This document shows, piece after piece, positions 12,385-23,303 of a DNA stretch of 64,000 nucleotides. Below the pieces are notes generated by a model that searched no databases, was not told where the DNA came from, and was given only the letters and a program-made list of their open reading frames with translations. Both the position numbers and the translations under genes were made by a program. The stretch's first letter is position 1, and every line of letters starts with the position of its first letter. This stretch comes from Entoloma clypeatum. Taxonomy: Eukaryota > Basidiomycota > Agaricomycetes > Agaricales > Entolomataceae. The stretch lies in contig OY751495.1 of NCBI GenBank assembly GCA_963565915.1, forward strand, positions 620,001-684,000. The letters run 5' to 3'.

Positions 12385-12594
12385 TTGCGTGTGACCGAAG
12401 AGTTGGTCGGTGGAGTACAGTATAGGTTTAGGTTCAATGAAAAAGTGCTGAACCTGGAGCGAAGCGGACCGTGGCCAGTCTAATCTATGGTCGTAATACT
12501 ACAGTAATCGACACGGACATCGGCATGGCTTCCCAGAGTCAAAGAATGCACGAAGACCCTTTGAAATGCGCGACATGGTGAAGCGTGGGAACAA
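12385..12594. other. Spacer with relic TIR motif
   Basis: About 210 bp between the P-like terminus and the first exon assigned to the TPR-CHAT gene. GGACCGTGGCCAGT at 12466-12479 matches the right TIR of the 405-1752 element, so a relic or excision scar of that family may lie here. No ORF of note. Confidence 0.4.
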
Positions 12595-15500
12595 ATGACT
12601 GTGTATGGACAGATGAGTAATGTTGAACAATCTCTCAATCCCATGGACGACAAAGCTAAAGCTAGGTTACGCACTTCGGGGAACAATTCTGAGCAGCCGT
12701 CGTCTATTCATGTGGAGGGAAAGGCTACCCCTGGAGAATTTCACGAACATCCTGTATCGACAAGAGATGTGAACGTGGTTTTGAAAGGTATGGATTACCG
12801 ATCTGAACCCAACTTGTTCTCACATTGACATTGTGGCACAGACTTTATTATCCGGTGCTCACCGGAACACTCGACAAAGCCAGCTTTCGCTGAGTTGACA
12901 CTCATCGTTGTCAGACTGACGGATGAGGATGTTAGAGTCATGGAGAGGCTTTCTCCGACAGAGTGGAAGCACGATTGCATTATCGATTTGTGAGTATCTT
13001 CCGTCTACGGTTTCATGCGCCAGCCCTGGGCTGATACCAGGGATGAAGGCAATTGGGTATGGATGAATGTATGTTTGTCGTACGCGCCACAGCCGCTGAA
13101 GAGTTGGGTCGTGTAACATTGTCGAAGGACGAAATGAGGTCATTTCTAGGGGTGCATGATAGTACGCACATTCCTCACTCGATCGTGATGTGTGGCTTAA
13201 TTCGGAGGCCGTAGATATCACAGTGGACCGCAGGTTTGAGCTTTCAGACCCAGAATGTCCATCGCTGTGGATAACATTCACCGTTGGTATGTTCCCTGTG
13301 TTTGCAAAACACGTCATTCGAGACTTATTCTGTGATGGGGATGTCCCGTGGTGTTGCTACAGACGTGGAGTCGGCATTGCTCAATCTCGATACCGTGCTG
13401 GAATCGATCAACACTGTGCAACACCCAGATATGTTCTTGAGCTTCCTTTCACGCCTTTCTGAGAGCGCACGCCTCCTGAATGGTTGCGGCAATTGGTTCA
13501 TGAGGCAATTCAGGGAAGCCAGCAGGGGAGAGAACCTCGATCGCGCGATCTCGGCGTACGAGAAAGCCGTTGAAATGACACCTCGCGAACACCAAAGATA
13601 TGTGAAGTACGTCGAAGAATGCGGTCAGGCACTGGTCGCGCGTTACAAACTGGCGGGGAACTTGGCCGATGTCCATCTAGGAATATCTATGTTGGAAATA
13701 AGTGTCCACTCCACAGCCGAGGGTCATGTTGACCTGCCTCGACGTCTCAATGATCTGGGAAAGTCATTTCTGATTCTCTTTCACCACACTGGCGATCTTG
13801 TGAGTATCGAAAGGGGAGTATCCAGTCTCCAGCGTGCTGTCACGCTGACTCCACACGGTCATGCAGACCAGCCTGGAAGGCTCAACAACCTCGGGCTCTC
13901 GTTCCAACTTCGCTTCGACCACACCACCGATCTTTCAGACATCAAATGTGCAATATCCCACCTCCAGCATGCCCTCGAGCTCGCTCCGCCCGGTTATGCG
14001 GGCATGCCTGCAGTACTCTACAACCTCGGGCTGTCGTTCAAATCTCGTTCAATTTATACAGGAGATCTCGCAGACATTGAAAGTGCAGTATCCAATTTCC
14101 AGCGCGCTGTCGCTCTCACCCCACATGATCATGCGGACATGCCTACATATCTCAACAGTCTCGGGGATGCATTCCGATCTCGCTTCTACCACACTGGCGA
14201 CCTCGCTGACATTGAAAATGCAATATCCAACCTCCAGCGTGCCATCAAGCTCACTCCACAATGCAGCCCTGCAGCGGCAGCGGTGTTCGACAACCTCGGA
14301 AGCTCGTTCCTCTCTCGCTTCGACCGCACTGGTGATCTTGCAGACATCGAAAGTGCAATATCCAATCTCCAGCGTGCTGTCGAGTTCACTCCACATGGTC
14401 ATGCAGACATCCCTTTATCTCTCGGAAACCTCGGAAGCGCGTTCCAATCTCGCTTCAGGAGCACTGGTGATCTCGCGGACATCGAAAGTGCTATAGAAAA
14501 TTTCCAGCTTGCCGCAGCGCTCACTCCACATGGTCACGTTGGGCTGCTGCATGTACGGCTCGGTGAACTCGGAACCTCGTTCCTCGCTCGCTCCGACCGC
14601 ACCGGTAATCTTGAAGACATCGAAAGAGCAATATCCAATCTCCAGCGTGCTGTCGAGCTCACCCCACATAGCCATGCGAACATGCCTCCACTGCTCCAGA
14701 ACCTCGGAAGCTCGTTCCAATCTCGCTTCGACCGTACAGGAGATCTATCGGACATGGAAAGTGCAATATCGAACCTCCAGCGTGCCGTCAAGCTCACCCC
14801 GAGCGGACATGCGAACATGCATGGGCAGCTCAACAACCTCGGAATATCGCTCTTGTCTCGCTTCGGATACACTGGCGATCTGACAGACATCGACGGTGCA
14901 ATATTCAATCTTCAACGTGCCGTTGAGCTCACTCCAGATGGACATGCAGACATGCCTTCACGGGTTCACAACCTTGGAATATCGCTTTTCTCTCGTTTCA
15001 AACGTACTGGTGACCTTTGGGACATTGAAAGTGCAATATTCAATATCCAGTGTGCCGTTGAGCTCACTCCACAGTGTCACGCGGCTATGCCTAGATTGCT
15101 TGGCAGCCTTGCGAGCTCATTCCAGTCTCGCTACATACGTACTGGCGAGCTTACGGACATGAACAGTGCATTATCCAATCACCAGCGTGCCCTTGAGCTC
15201 ACTCCACATGGTCATGCGCTCATGCCTACGCGGTTCAACAACCTTGGAATATCATTTCGAGCTCGCTTCATATCTACTGGCAATCTTGCAGACATCAATG
15301 GTGCAATATCGAATCTCCAGCAAGCCGTCAAGCTCACTCTACACAGTCACGTGGCCATGCCTACATGGCTCAACAACCTTGCGATCTCATTCCAATCTCG
15401 CTTCGAATGTACTGGCGATCTCGCGGACATCAACGGTGCAATATCTAATGAGCAGCGTGCCGTTGAGCTCACTCCACATGGCCATGCAGACATGCCCAAG

Positions 15501-17671
15501 TGGCTCCACAACCTCGGGAACTCCTTCCGATCTCGCTTCCACCACAGCGGCAACCTCGCAGACCTCAAAAGTGCAATATTCAATCTCCAGTGCGCTGTCA
15601 AGCTTACCCCAAACGGACATGCGAACATGCCCTCACTGCTCATCGGCCTCGGGCAAAACTTCCTATCTTCCCTCCGCCACACCCACGATCTCGCTGACAT
15701 TGACAGCACATTATTCAATCTAAAGCGTGCTCTTGAGCTCACTCGGCGCACTCCACACAGTCATGCAGAGAGGCAGCTCCGAGTCAACAATGACAATCGC
15801 GATCTCGCCGACATCGCAAGTGCAATATCCGATGTCCGGCATGCTTCTCAGGAAGATCTTTGCAAAGCGATTTCCTGCTTTTCTTCATCCGCTACACATA
15901 TGGCTGGCGCTCCAACAGTACGTTTTGCTGCTGCAAGATTTTGGGCAACATTGTCTCATCAGCACGGTCGCACAGACACCTTGGAAGCGTTCAGGACCGC
16001 TGTTGAGCTCCTTTCCCAGGTTTCTGGCTTGGAACAGACGGTCCACAGACGCTATACGAATCTCATACACACTTCAGATCTAACGATGTCCGCAACGGCT
16101 GCCGCAATCGATGCTGGGCGAAATGACACTGCACTCGAATGGCTGGAGCAAGGCCGATGCCTTGTGTGGAACCAGATACGACAGCTTCGCACGCCGGTCG
16201 AGGATCTACGCACTTATAATCCGCCACTCGCCCATCGCTTCCTACATGTCGCGAACACACTGGAAGGGTTCGGATCTCATCAGATGGAATCGATGCCGTT
16301 TTCTGAGGAGACTATGCCACAGATGATCGCCGCCCAAGGTGAAACTATAAGGCATGTTGAACTCGCGAAGGAATGGACTCAACTTCTTGAGGAAATTCGT
16401 GCGTTACCCGATTTCTCCGACTTTCTTCGGTCACCCGCCGCTTCGAGCCTTCTAAAGGGCTTGCCTCGTGATGGACCTGTGGTCATCTTCAACATCCACG
16501 AGGACAGATGCGATGCCTTCGCCCTTATTTTTGGCGCGGTCGAGCCGCTTCACATCTCGCTTGAAGGCTTCAGCTATAAGCAAGCTGTGGCATTACGTGA
16601 TAGCCTGCGCACCTGTCTGGAAAGACACTGTGTCCGCCTGCGGGAGGCTGATCGCGCAGGTCGACCGGCTCCACCCCCAACGAGAAACATTCAGGAGGGC
16701 GTAATGTCCAAGGTTCTTCGCGATCTCTGGGACTATGTGGTGAAACCCGTGCTAGATGTGCTTGGGTATAATTCAGTTCGTCGTGTTTCTCTCTCTCACC
16801 AATCGTGATAATTGTCTCTGACGACTTTGTACAGCCTCAAAGCTCGAATAGATCCCGCATTTGGTGGTGCCCAACCGGCCCTCTCGCGTTCCTTCCAATT
16901 CACGCGGCTGGGATCTACGCTCCAGACGAGGGGTCTGTGGGACCCTGTGTTTCCGATTTTGTGGTTTCATCGTATACCCCGACAATTAGCGCTCTTCTCG
17001 ATAGGATCAACTCAGGAGGGTCTCCTACGAATCAAAATTCCACGCGCTTGCTTCTGGTCAGCCAACCTTCCACACCGGGCCTTACCCCGATCCCGGCTAC
17101 GAGAACTGAAACACATAAAGTGAAGGATATGATGGCCAAGGGACAGGTCGACTCCGTCTTGTTGGAGGATGCCGGTGCCACGACTGCGCGAGTCACTGAG
17201 GAGATGAAGACGTGTAATTGGGTGCACTTTGCCTGCCACGCGATCCAAGATCAAGAAGATCCTCTTAAGAGCGGAGTCCACCTCCACGATGACCGACTGG
17301 CGCTGCTGGACATGATGAAGCAAAATATGCCACAGGCCGACCACGCCTTTATGTCAGCATGTCAGACAAGCATGGGAGATGAGAAGCTTTCAAACGAGGC
17401 CGTCCATATCGCTGCGGGAATGTTGGCGGTTGGATATCGAGGCGTGGTCGCGACGATGTGGTCGATCAGCGATGCACATGGGCCTGAAATCGCGGAATGT
17501 TTCTACAGATATGTGTTGGAGAAAGGATTGGAAGAAGGAGGGGAGGGGCGACTAGATAGCTCCTGTGCGGCGCGTGCGCTAGACGACAGTATCCAGAAGA
17601 TCCGCGAGAGGCTGGGACATACTGAGAATGCGCTCTTGACGTGGGTACCGTATGTCCACTTTGGAATCTGA
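12595..17671 (+). CDS. TPR-CHAT protein: 45-residue TPR-like repeats plus caspase-like CHAT domain
   Basis: Multi-exon gene. The main exon 13363-16775 encodes about 17 units of 45 residues around GDLADIESAISNLQRAVELT, an alpha-solenoid of TPR type. A 59-bp intron (16776-16834) follows, then an exon to TGA at 17671 with the CHAT domain. That domain shows IWWCPTGPLAFLP, the His motif VHFACHA and the Cys motif FMSACQTS, both expected catalytic residues. Upstream exons (12595-12787, 12842-12989, about 13163-13286) encode a beta-rich N-terminus with LTLIVVRLTDED. A TG dinucleotide gain near 13190 seems to shift that exon's frame, so either the N-terminus is damaged or the splice model is wrong. 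Likely cytosolic protease or signalling protein; substrate unknown. Internal start at 12595 is tentative. Confidence 0.82.
13641..15830 (+). repeat. 135-bp coding tandem repeats (TPR-like array)
   Basis: DNA-level periodicity of 135 bp, one 45-codon unit each, 17-18 units with variation. Conserved stretches include GACATCGAAAGTGCAATATCC and CGTGCTGTCGAGCTCACTCC-like cores. Units 5-7 and 9-11 are closest to each other, suggesting internal duplication or conversion. Other long frames across this stretch, on either strand, are periodic shadows of the array. Confidence 0.9.
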
Positions 17672-17891
17672 ATGCGCCTGGTGCATATCTTGATTAGGGT
17701 TTGGGGTTGATTGTCTCCTTCCTAGATCCTTGTACAGTAAGTGCGGCCAAATAGAATGGAATGGAATGAATTGCCAGCCGACTACCTTACATAAGTAACT
17801 CAGGTGAAGCAAAACTACTTATCCTGAATGGCTTACAAGGTTTTGGCGGGGTGGGAAAGTCTGACCTGTAAGACGCCGAGCGATCACCGGT

Positions 17892-18323
17892 CCCAGTGAA
17901 AATCGGGTCGCGTGAGAGTGGTTTTTCTCAGGGCTATTTTAGGTTTGATCTTGCCTAATTTGGTTTAAATCAGTCCGAATAGGAAATTTGATTTGACTGA
18001 TGGAGAGTCCAACTTTAAGGGTTTGAGAGGGTTTGAGTTAGAATAATCCGGAAATTCAACCATCAATTCCCACAGGTTCCCACTTAATTCCCCTGGTTTG
18101 ACAGATTTTAACTGAATCACCCCTGAAAAAACCTGAGAAAACCGGATCACATCCTGCTTGTTTCCCAAATTTTCCAGGTTATCCTGACTCAAACCCTTAA
18201 AGTTGGACTCGCTGTCGATCAAATCAAATTCCCTATTTGAACCCATTTTAACCAACTTAGGACAGATCAAACCTACAATCTCCCTGAGAAAACCCACTTC
18301 CACGTGACTCGATTTTCACTGGG
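17892..18323. mobile_element. Palindromic MITE, ~10-bp target duplication
   Basis: 432 bp whose halves are inverted repeats of about 150 bp beginning CCCAGTGAAAATCG. Flanks are GATCACCGGT (17882-17891) and GATCACCGAT (18324-18333), a 10-bp duplication with one CpG change, or 8 bp exact. No coding capacity. It lies about 220 bp past the end of the TPR-CHAT gene. Duplication length fits hAT or Mutator-type transposases. Confidence 0.82.
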
Positions 18324-18333
18324 GATCACCGAT

Positions 18334-18597
18334 CGATCAAGGGTCCCGGCAGGGTCTGATGGTGATGGGACCCTGATTACGTCAGACACGCTGCGCCTCG
18401 TTCCGGCTGTCGCGCTGGCAGCGCGCGCGCGCTTCGTGCCCCTCGTGCTTGGGGAGGGGTCTGATTTGGGGCAGGGGCAGGAGGAGGGGGGGGTGGGGGT
18501 TGGGGTTGTCACACATCATGTAAGAAATAAACAAAAAAAATGATATTTTTATTTCTAAGTAACACAAAAAAATCGAGGACGGGGGGAAGGCTGGGCT
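18334..18597. other. Gene-free GC-rich spacer
   Basis: Contains a GCGC dinucleotide run (18420-18432), G-runs near 18480-18500 and A/T runs near 18530-18570. No supported gene. Confidence 0.5.
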
Positions 18598-18870
18598 GGC
18601 GGCGTTGGGCAACTGGACGGGTAAGGGTCGAGGGAAAAGGACAAGGTGGTGGTGGACGCCGTTGGGCGTGAGAGAGAAGCCCGTTGGAAGGCCGTTGGGC
18701 GTGAGTGGCGATGGGAGGACGCTGTGGGCACGAGGAACGCCGTTGGGCGCGAGGAGAAGGCCGCTGGGCACAAGAGGACGCCGTTGGGCGTGAGCAGAGA
18801 TGAGGGGACGCCGTTGCGGCAAGAGGGACGATGTTGGGCGCGCTTGGGCACCAGAGGAGGCCGTTGGAAC
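18598..18870. repeat. Degenerate GCCGTTGGGCGTGAG tandem repeat
   Basis: Irregular units of about 17-25 bp around CGCCGTTGGGCGYGAG. The same motif family recurs at 36040-36720 and (inverted) 59394-59780. Open frames across it are low-complexity products of the repeat, not genes. Confidence 0.75.
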
Positions 18871-19027
18871 GGCGGAGTCGGGAAAGGGGGAGTAGTGGAG
18901 TGAAGGGAGGTGCAGGTAAGCAGTACATACCAGCCGGGACACCCCTCGCTGCCCCCATGGCGGCGCCCTGAGCCCCAAGCCACCCAGCACCCCTCCTTCG
19001 ACATGCTGCGATCATTGACCCACGATC

Positions 19028-19240
19028 GTGCATCCCCGAACGGGCTCCTCGTTCGAGCCATTCCACGATCGTGGACGCCTGATCGTGGCACCCGTTCGTG
19101 CATCCCTCCGTTCGTGGCACCCGTTCGTGCATCCCTCCGTTCGTGGCACCCGTTCGCGGCTACCCGTTCGTGCATCCCCCGTTCGTGGCACCCGTTCGCG
19201 GCTACCCATTCGTGCATCCCCCGCTCGTGGCACCCATTCG
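19028..19240. repeat. CGTTCGTGGCACCC / CGTTCGTGCATCCC tandem repeat
   Basis: Alternating short units, in which CGTTCGTGGCACC, CGTTCGCGGCTACC and CGTTCGTGCATCCC are arranged in higher-order blocks of about 30-45 bp. No gene is supported. Confidence 0.75.
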
Positions 19241-20118
19241 GTGGCGTTCAGTGGTGTAGGGTTCTAGGTTTGCGTTCGGGGGGCTCTCGCAGCCGTTGTT
19301 GCTGCTCGTCGTGCTGGGCAGTGTCACGGATGGCTGGGTTCGGAGTGAGGTTCATGGTGGTGGCAGGGGAGAATGTCGTGTCATGTCGTGGCAGCGCTGT
19401 GACATGTTAGTGATGTGATTGATTTGATGGCAGATATAACGAGGCTCACCTGGTTCAACTGGATAAGGCGAGCTGCAAAGGATAAGGAAGGATAAAATGC
19501 TTATCTGGGTTCAACTTACACAACAAGCTGCTTGACTTACGGTTCAACTTACGGCTTGACTTACGATGAACCGACCTCATGTCACTTCAGGGTACAGATC
19601 CCTACATTTCACGGCATCTCATCAAACCGAAATCGGCTAACCTTCCATCAATCCCGCTAGCTCTGAAGAGCAAAACTCACCATATCAAGGTACAGTAGGT
19701 GCGAGATCCCCAAACAAACCCCGGAGAGCAGAGAATTTGGGAGTCTCTATCACATTCCCGAGTTTTTATTCTGGGGTACAGAGGGTACATTTTTTTTATA
19801 TGTTTGTTTATTTAATTTTTTTTTGATGAACAACTTCGGTTGCCATCAAACACCCATCACGGCAACCCTTTCCGCTCATCATCCAACCCTCTGTGGCAGC
19901 CAGATCCCCCGAACGAGGCATCATGATCGTGCACCGCCCAAGAGATCTGACTTACGATCCCCCGTAAGTTCAACCAAATAACTGTACTTACACCTCACCG
20001 AACCAAATGGTAGGTAAGTAACAGTAAGTAAGGAAGTACTAGTAATGCAACGAAGAAAGAAAAATATAGTTATTCATAACTTATCTGAAGATGAGATGTG
20101 GAAGGGAGGATACAACAA
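19241..20118. other. Gene-free stretch
   Basis: No supported gene. Holds several copies of a CTTACGGTTCAACTTACGGCTTGAC-like motif (19530-19570, again near 19950) and T-rich tracts around 19790-19830. Looks like decayed repeat DNA. Confidence 0.4.
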
Positions 20119-20207
20119 GGGGGTGTCGGAACGCGACTACAGCAACACATGTCGGACTTTTTTTTTCGGCCTCACTAGACCCCCCCCCCCCCCCCCCACC
20201 CCCTCCT
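20119..20207 (+). repeat. Second copy of the P-like terminal motif with poly-C tract
   Basis: GGGGGTGTCGGAACGCG at 20119-20135 is identical to the minus-strand 17-mer ending at 12384. It is followed by GTCGGACTTTTTTTTTC and a C-run of about 20 bp that also occur beside the first copy. Possibly the end of a second, non-autonomous P-like copy. Confidence 0.5.
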
Positions 20208-20655
20208 TCCTAATATAGTATCATGATGTTATGCCCACAAACATATATATTTCTGTGAAAAACATGAGATAAAATAAAGGAAATACGTGGCCCTCTTGCT
20301 CAATTACAAAACTGATGAGCGCCGGTGCGAGGCACCGCAGCCGCCGCAGTGGCTCTGGGCAGTGACAAGGGTGTGCAGGAGGGCAAGCACCGTTGATGTA
20401 CACGCGGGCCGCGGAGAGCATGGAGGTGGTCGAAGGTGGTCGGGGGCAGTGAGGGTGAGGGTGTCGAGGGAGTTGGCAATGGGAACAGTGGGAACGGGAA
20501 CGGAAATGACAAGGGAGCGCAAGCTGGATACACAGTTCTGCAGCGTGCCAGCGCCTCGGTGTGGTTGTTGAGAAGGAGGAGAGCCTGGGAGGCATTGAGA
20601 AAGGTCGAGACGGAGCTGCAGGCCTGCAGGGGCCTTGGAATGTGAGGCTCAGGGT
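20208..20655. other. Gene-free spacer before Gypsy A
   Basis: No conserved coding frame recognised. A proline/histidine-rich open frame on the minus strand looks like composition bias. Confidence 0.4.
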
Positions 20656-21058
20656 TGTTACGGACTCTGCGGTATGCGGACGACGTCATCACTTTTACTT
20701 ATCGGCCCGGCTTGGCACCCTCTTACAAGCTTACTATGTCTAATGTCTACTTTCGCAACCTTCGATTCCCAGTCTGACTCACTACCTTTACTTCGTCAGC
20801 CCCTTTAGTATACTTCGCTCCCGTGCTGACTCGCTTTCTGCAGTCAGCTTACTTATTGTACATAGCCTTCCGCAGTCGCCTTACTCATGCGCACTGCCTT
20901 CCGCAGTACTGACTCATCCGCTACCGCCTATAGTCAGTACCTATATAAACCTCCTGTACTGTAGTAGATTCCTTAGATTTAGCAATCACATTGCTCTTTG
21001 CCTTTCCACTTTCCTGCATACTCTGCCCGAACCTTGGAACGGTTTGTTAAGCATAACA
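20656..21058 (+). repeat. Gypsy A 5' LTR
   Basis: 403 bp, TGTTACGGA...GCATAACA. TATA box TATATAAA at 20943-20949; the 11-mer AGATTTAGCAA, about 32 bp downstream (20975-20985), is the expected RNA 5' end. Confidence 0.88.
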
Positions 21059-21060
21059 AG

Positions 21061-21071
21061 TTGCTAAATCT
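21061..21071 (+). promoter_or_regulatory. Gypsy A self-priming primer-binding site
   Basis: TTGCTAAATCT, two bases after the LTR, is the exact reverse complement of AGATTTAGCAA in the LTR (20975-20985). This matches Tf1-type self-priming, where the first 11 nt of the RNA fold back onto the primer site. Confidence 0.72.
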
Positions 21072-21526
21072 TGTTAGGTTTGCCCAGAGCGAAGAGAGCA
21101 ACTACCAGACAAGTCAAGACATCGCGCTTCTTTGAAGACTTCACCAGTAACCCATTTGCCTCACCAGAAGCCCGACAGGAGGAGCTAAGTCCTCGAGACA
21201 GTATCGATTTTACACTCATCCAGCAGTACATCAAATCGGAGATCCATTGCATCCTACAGCAGGTGCTTGACGAAGAACCAGACAACGACGAGCATCGCCC
21301 CCATGGCGAGATAGCAGAGAGCATCCATCTTGCTCGACAACACCAGATCGCGCGTTACAACGCCCGACAGAGCGAACTCAAAAGCTTTCGCGTTCAAGAA
21401 GGACCTCAGACAGGTCGGATCACAGAGATCAGAGAGTTTATCGGTGTCCAGACAACCGTTATCAGAAGATTGATTAGGACGCTCACATCAAGACGTCCCA
21501 GAGCCACATCATCATGTCTTACTTGA
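21071..21526 (+). CDS. Gypsy A leader ORF preceding gag (no ATG)
   Basis: About 150 codons with no stop, beginning right at the primer-binding site. Conserved with the same frame in Gypsy B (for example DNDEHRPHGEIAESIHLARQ). It overlaps the gag frame by 13 bp here. No ATG exists in this frame in either copy, so translation would need a non-AUG start, splicing or frame shifting. It could be the true N-terminus of gag. Function unrecognised. Confidence 0.45.
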   Translation: MLGLPRAKRATTRQVKTSRFFEDFTSNPFASPEARQEELSPRDSIDFTLIQQYIKSEIHCILQQVLDEEPDNDEHRPHGEIAESIHLARQHQIARYNARQSELKSFRVQEGPQTGRITEIREFIGVQTTVIRRLIRTLTSRRPRATSSCLT

Positions 21527-22581
21527 AAGAGCAGATTCACCCCCACTTCACCACTGGCAAGCAACAGACCGAGTACAACCATTGGGCACGAAACGAGAGA
21601 CTTGACCCCTTCTTACAACCGACAGACGCACAGGAACAGAGATTCCTTAGAGATCTACAGAGGAAATACCCCGAACGTTTTGCCACCGATTCCGCCAATG
21701 AGTCCCCTGATGAATTTGCTTTTGACTCCGAGCAGTCAGATATCGAACAGACGCCTAGAACAGGGACTCATTTTCAACCCTTACCTGTATCCCGAACCCC
21801 ATCTTCATTCCAACAACCCAACCCCTCTCCTAGGTTCCAAAAGGGCCTAACAGACGATCAGAAGATTCTTGCGGTGCTATCCCACATGATGGAAGGGTCC
21901 GGCAAGCACTGGGCCAGTAACAAGTTAGATGCTCTTGACATCGACAATGAGAACATCACCTGGCTAGGATTCTCAGAGGATATTGCAACACGATTTTCTG
22001 TCGCCAACAAGTCAGTCGCTGCCAAAGCAAGACTCGAAGTCCTGAGGCAGGAGAAACGCACTGTTGATGAATTCTTGGATGAATTCGAAGAGCTCTTGAA
22101 GCTGTCAAATCTTGGCAAAGAAACTGGAAAATACATCCTGGAAAATAACATTAACTGCAGAATCTCTGAACAAGTGGCAAGTGAGGATAAGCCGTACTCC
22201 GAGTACGCAAAGGAGATCCAAAACAAGGGACGACAGATGGAGGGACATGCACTGGTCATCCAAGGTGGCGGCGACATGCACACCGGATCAGGTACCACTT
22301 ATGGTGGTCAGGGCAAGGCCATGGAGATCGACAAAGCAGGGGTAGCCCGTTGCTACAACTGTCAACGCTTCGGTCACCTTGCTAAGGACTGCAGCGCTCC
22401 AAAGAAGAAAGATGGTCGCAAGTGTTTCAACTGCGACCAAGAAGGCCATATTGCGCGCAACTGCCGCAAGCCAAAGAAGAACTCCGGAAGGGTTAGGAAG
22501 GTGTCTGAGGAAGATGCCAAGAATGATGAAACCACAATCTTAGAAGCCGACGAGAAGGATTTTCCCGAAGGGTCCGATTAA
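21514..22581 (+). pseudogene. Gypsy A gag with two CCHC knuckles, internal deletion
   Basis: 355 codons starting MSYLKEQ. The capsid-like region (TWLGFSEDIATRF, EFLDEFEELLKL) is followed by two zinc knuckles, CYNCQRFGHLAKDC and CFNCDQEGHIARNC, and an acidic tail ending at a TAA. Compared with Gypsy B, about 40 residues containing MAEAPTV...LYI are missing between PSPRF and QKGL, consistent with a deletion. Pol begins in a different frame overlapping the gag stop. Confidence 0.85.
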
Positions 22582-23122
22582 ACGACGCTAAGTCGCGACT
22601 CTTATCTATTAAACGGACTTGCTTGCCTTGTATGACTGCAGACAATAGAACCTATGTCATCCCTGCCAAGCGAGCCGCTGCGTCGACTAAGATTGTGAAG
22701 GGAGACAAACCTCCGAAACGACAAGACATCAGGCTGTTAGCTCAGCTCAAAACACGATGAGGACCAAAGGTCATTCGACCTGAGGTTGATAGTGGATGTG
22801 AACGCACATGCATCCATCCCAGAATAGTACGTGAACAGAACCTCCCCACGCGAGGAATACCGCCCATAGCAATCCTAAATGTGGATGGATCACCAAATCG
22901 ACAACAAAAAGCGAACCAACTTGCCGAAGTCAAGTTGGATCTGGGAACACATCAGGAAACCATGGAAGCAATGGTACTGGACATTGGGAGAACAGACATG
23001 CTCTTGGGACATGACTGGTTGGTACACCACAATCCTACGATCAATTGGACAACCGGCGCTGTAATGTTCAACCGGTGCCCAACAACATGCCGAACCAAAC
23101 ATTCGGAATTCAGGGTTAACCT
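22582..23122 (+). pseudogene. Gypsy A pol, protease segment
   Basis: Carries the retropepsin motif VDSGCERTC and LLGHDWLVHHNP. It is broken by TGA at 22758-22760, one of two adjacent CGA codons (the Gypsy B copy lost the other). The Copia 2 insertion follows at 23123. Confidence 0.85.
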
Positions 23123-23303
23123 TGTTGAAGTTCCACCTGGGCGCTAGCCGCAGATGTACTGAGCAACACAGCTACAGTGGAAGTACTCTACTCTACCATT
23201 CTAGTCACTTACACAGTTTGGAGAGGGTGAGGTTGGTGAGAGCAGTTGAGGCTGGTAAGAGCGATGGAGCTGGTTAAGAGTCAAGAGACCACTTGTTGAT
23301 ATT
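23123..23303 (-). repeat. Copia 2 3' LTR, distal part (181 bp)
   Basis: Begins TGTTGAAGTTCCACC in plus orientation and stops at TTGTTGATATT. The rest of the LTR resumes at 28860. Confidence 0.9.

Noticed and set aside
13861..15750. Long alternative frames on both strands (for example 13861-14496 +, 15166-15723 +, 14534-14908 -)
   Set aside because: They are periodic shadows of the 135-bp coding repeats of the TPR-CHAT gene; repetition in register suppresses stops in other frames.
12595..17671. CRISPR-associated TPR-CHAT (Craspase-like) locus
   Set aside because: No CRISPR array, no Cas proteins, eukaryotic introns. Only the domain architecture is shared.
18382..19410. Histidine/proline/arginine-rich frames over 18382-19410
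   Set aside because: Direct translation of degenerate GTTGGGC and CGTTCGTG tandem repeats; no conserved domain.
20656..21058. Standard tRNA-primed site after the Gypsy LTR
   Set aside because: No TGG start or match to a tRNA 3' end was seen directly after the LTR; the self-complement explains the site better.
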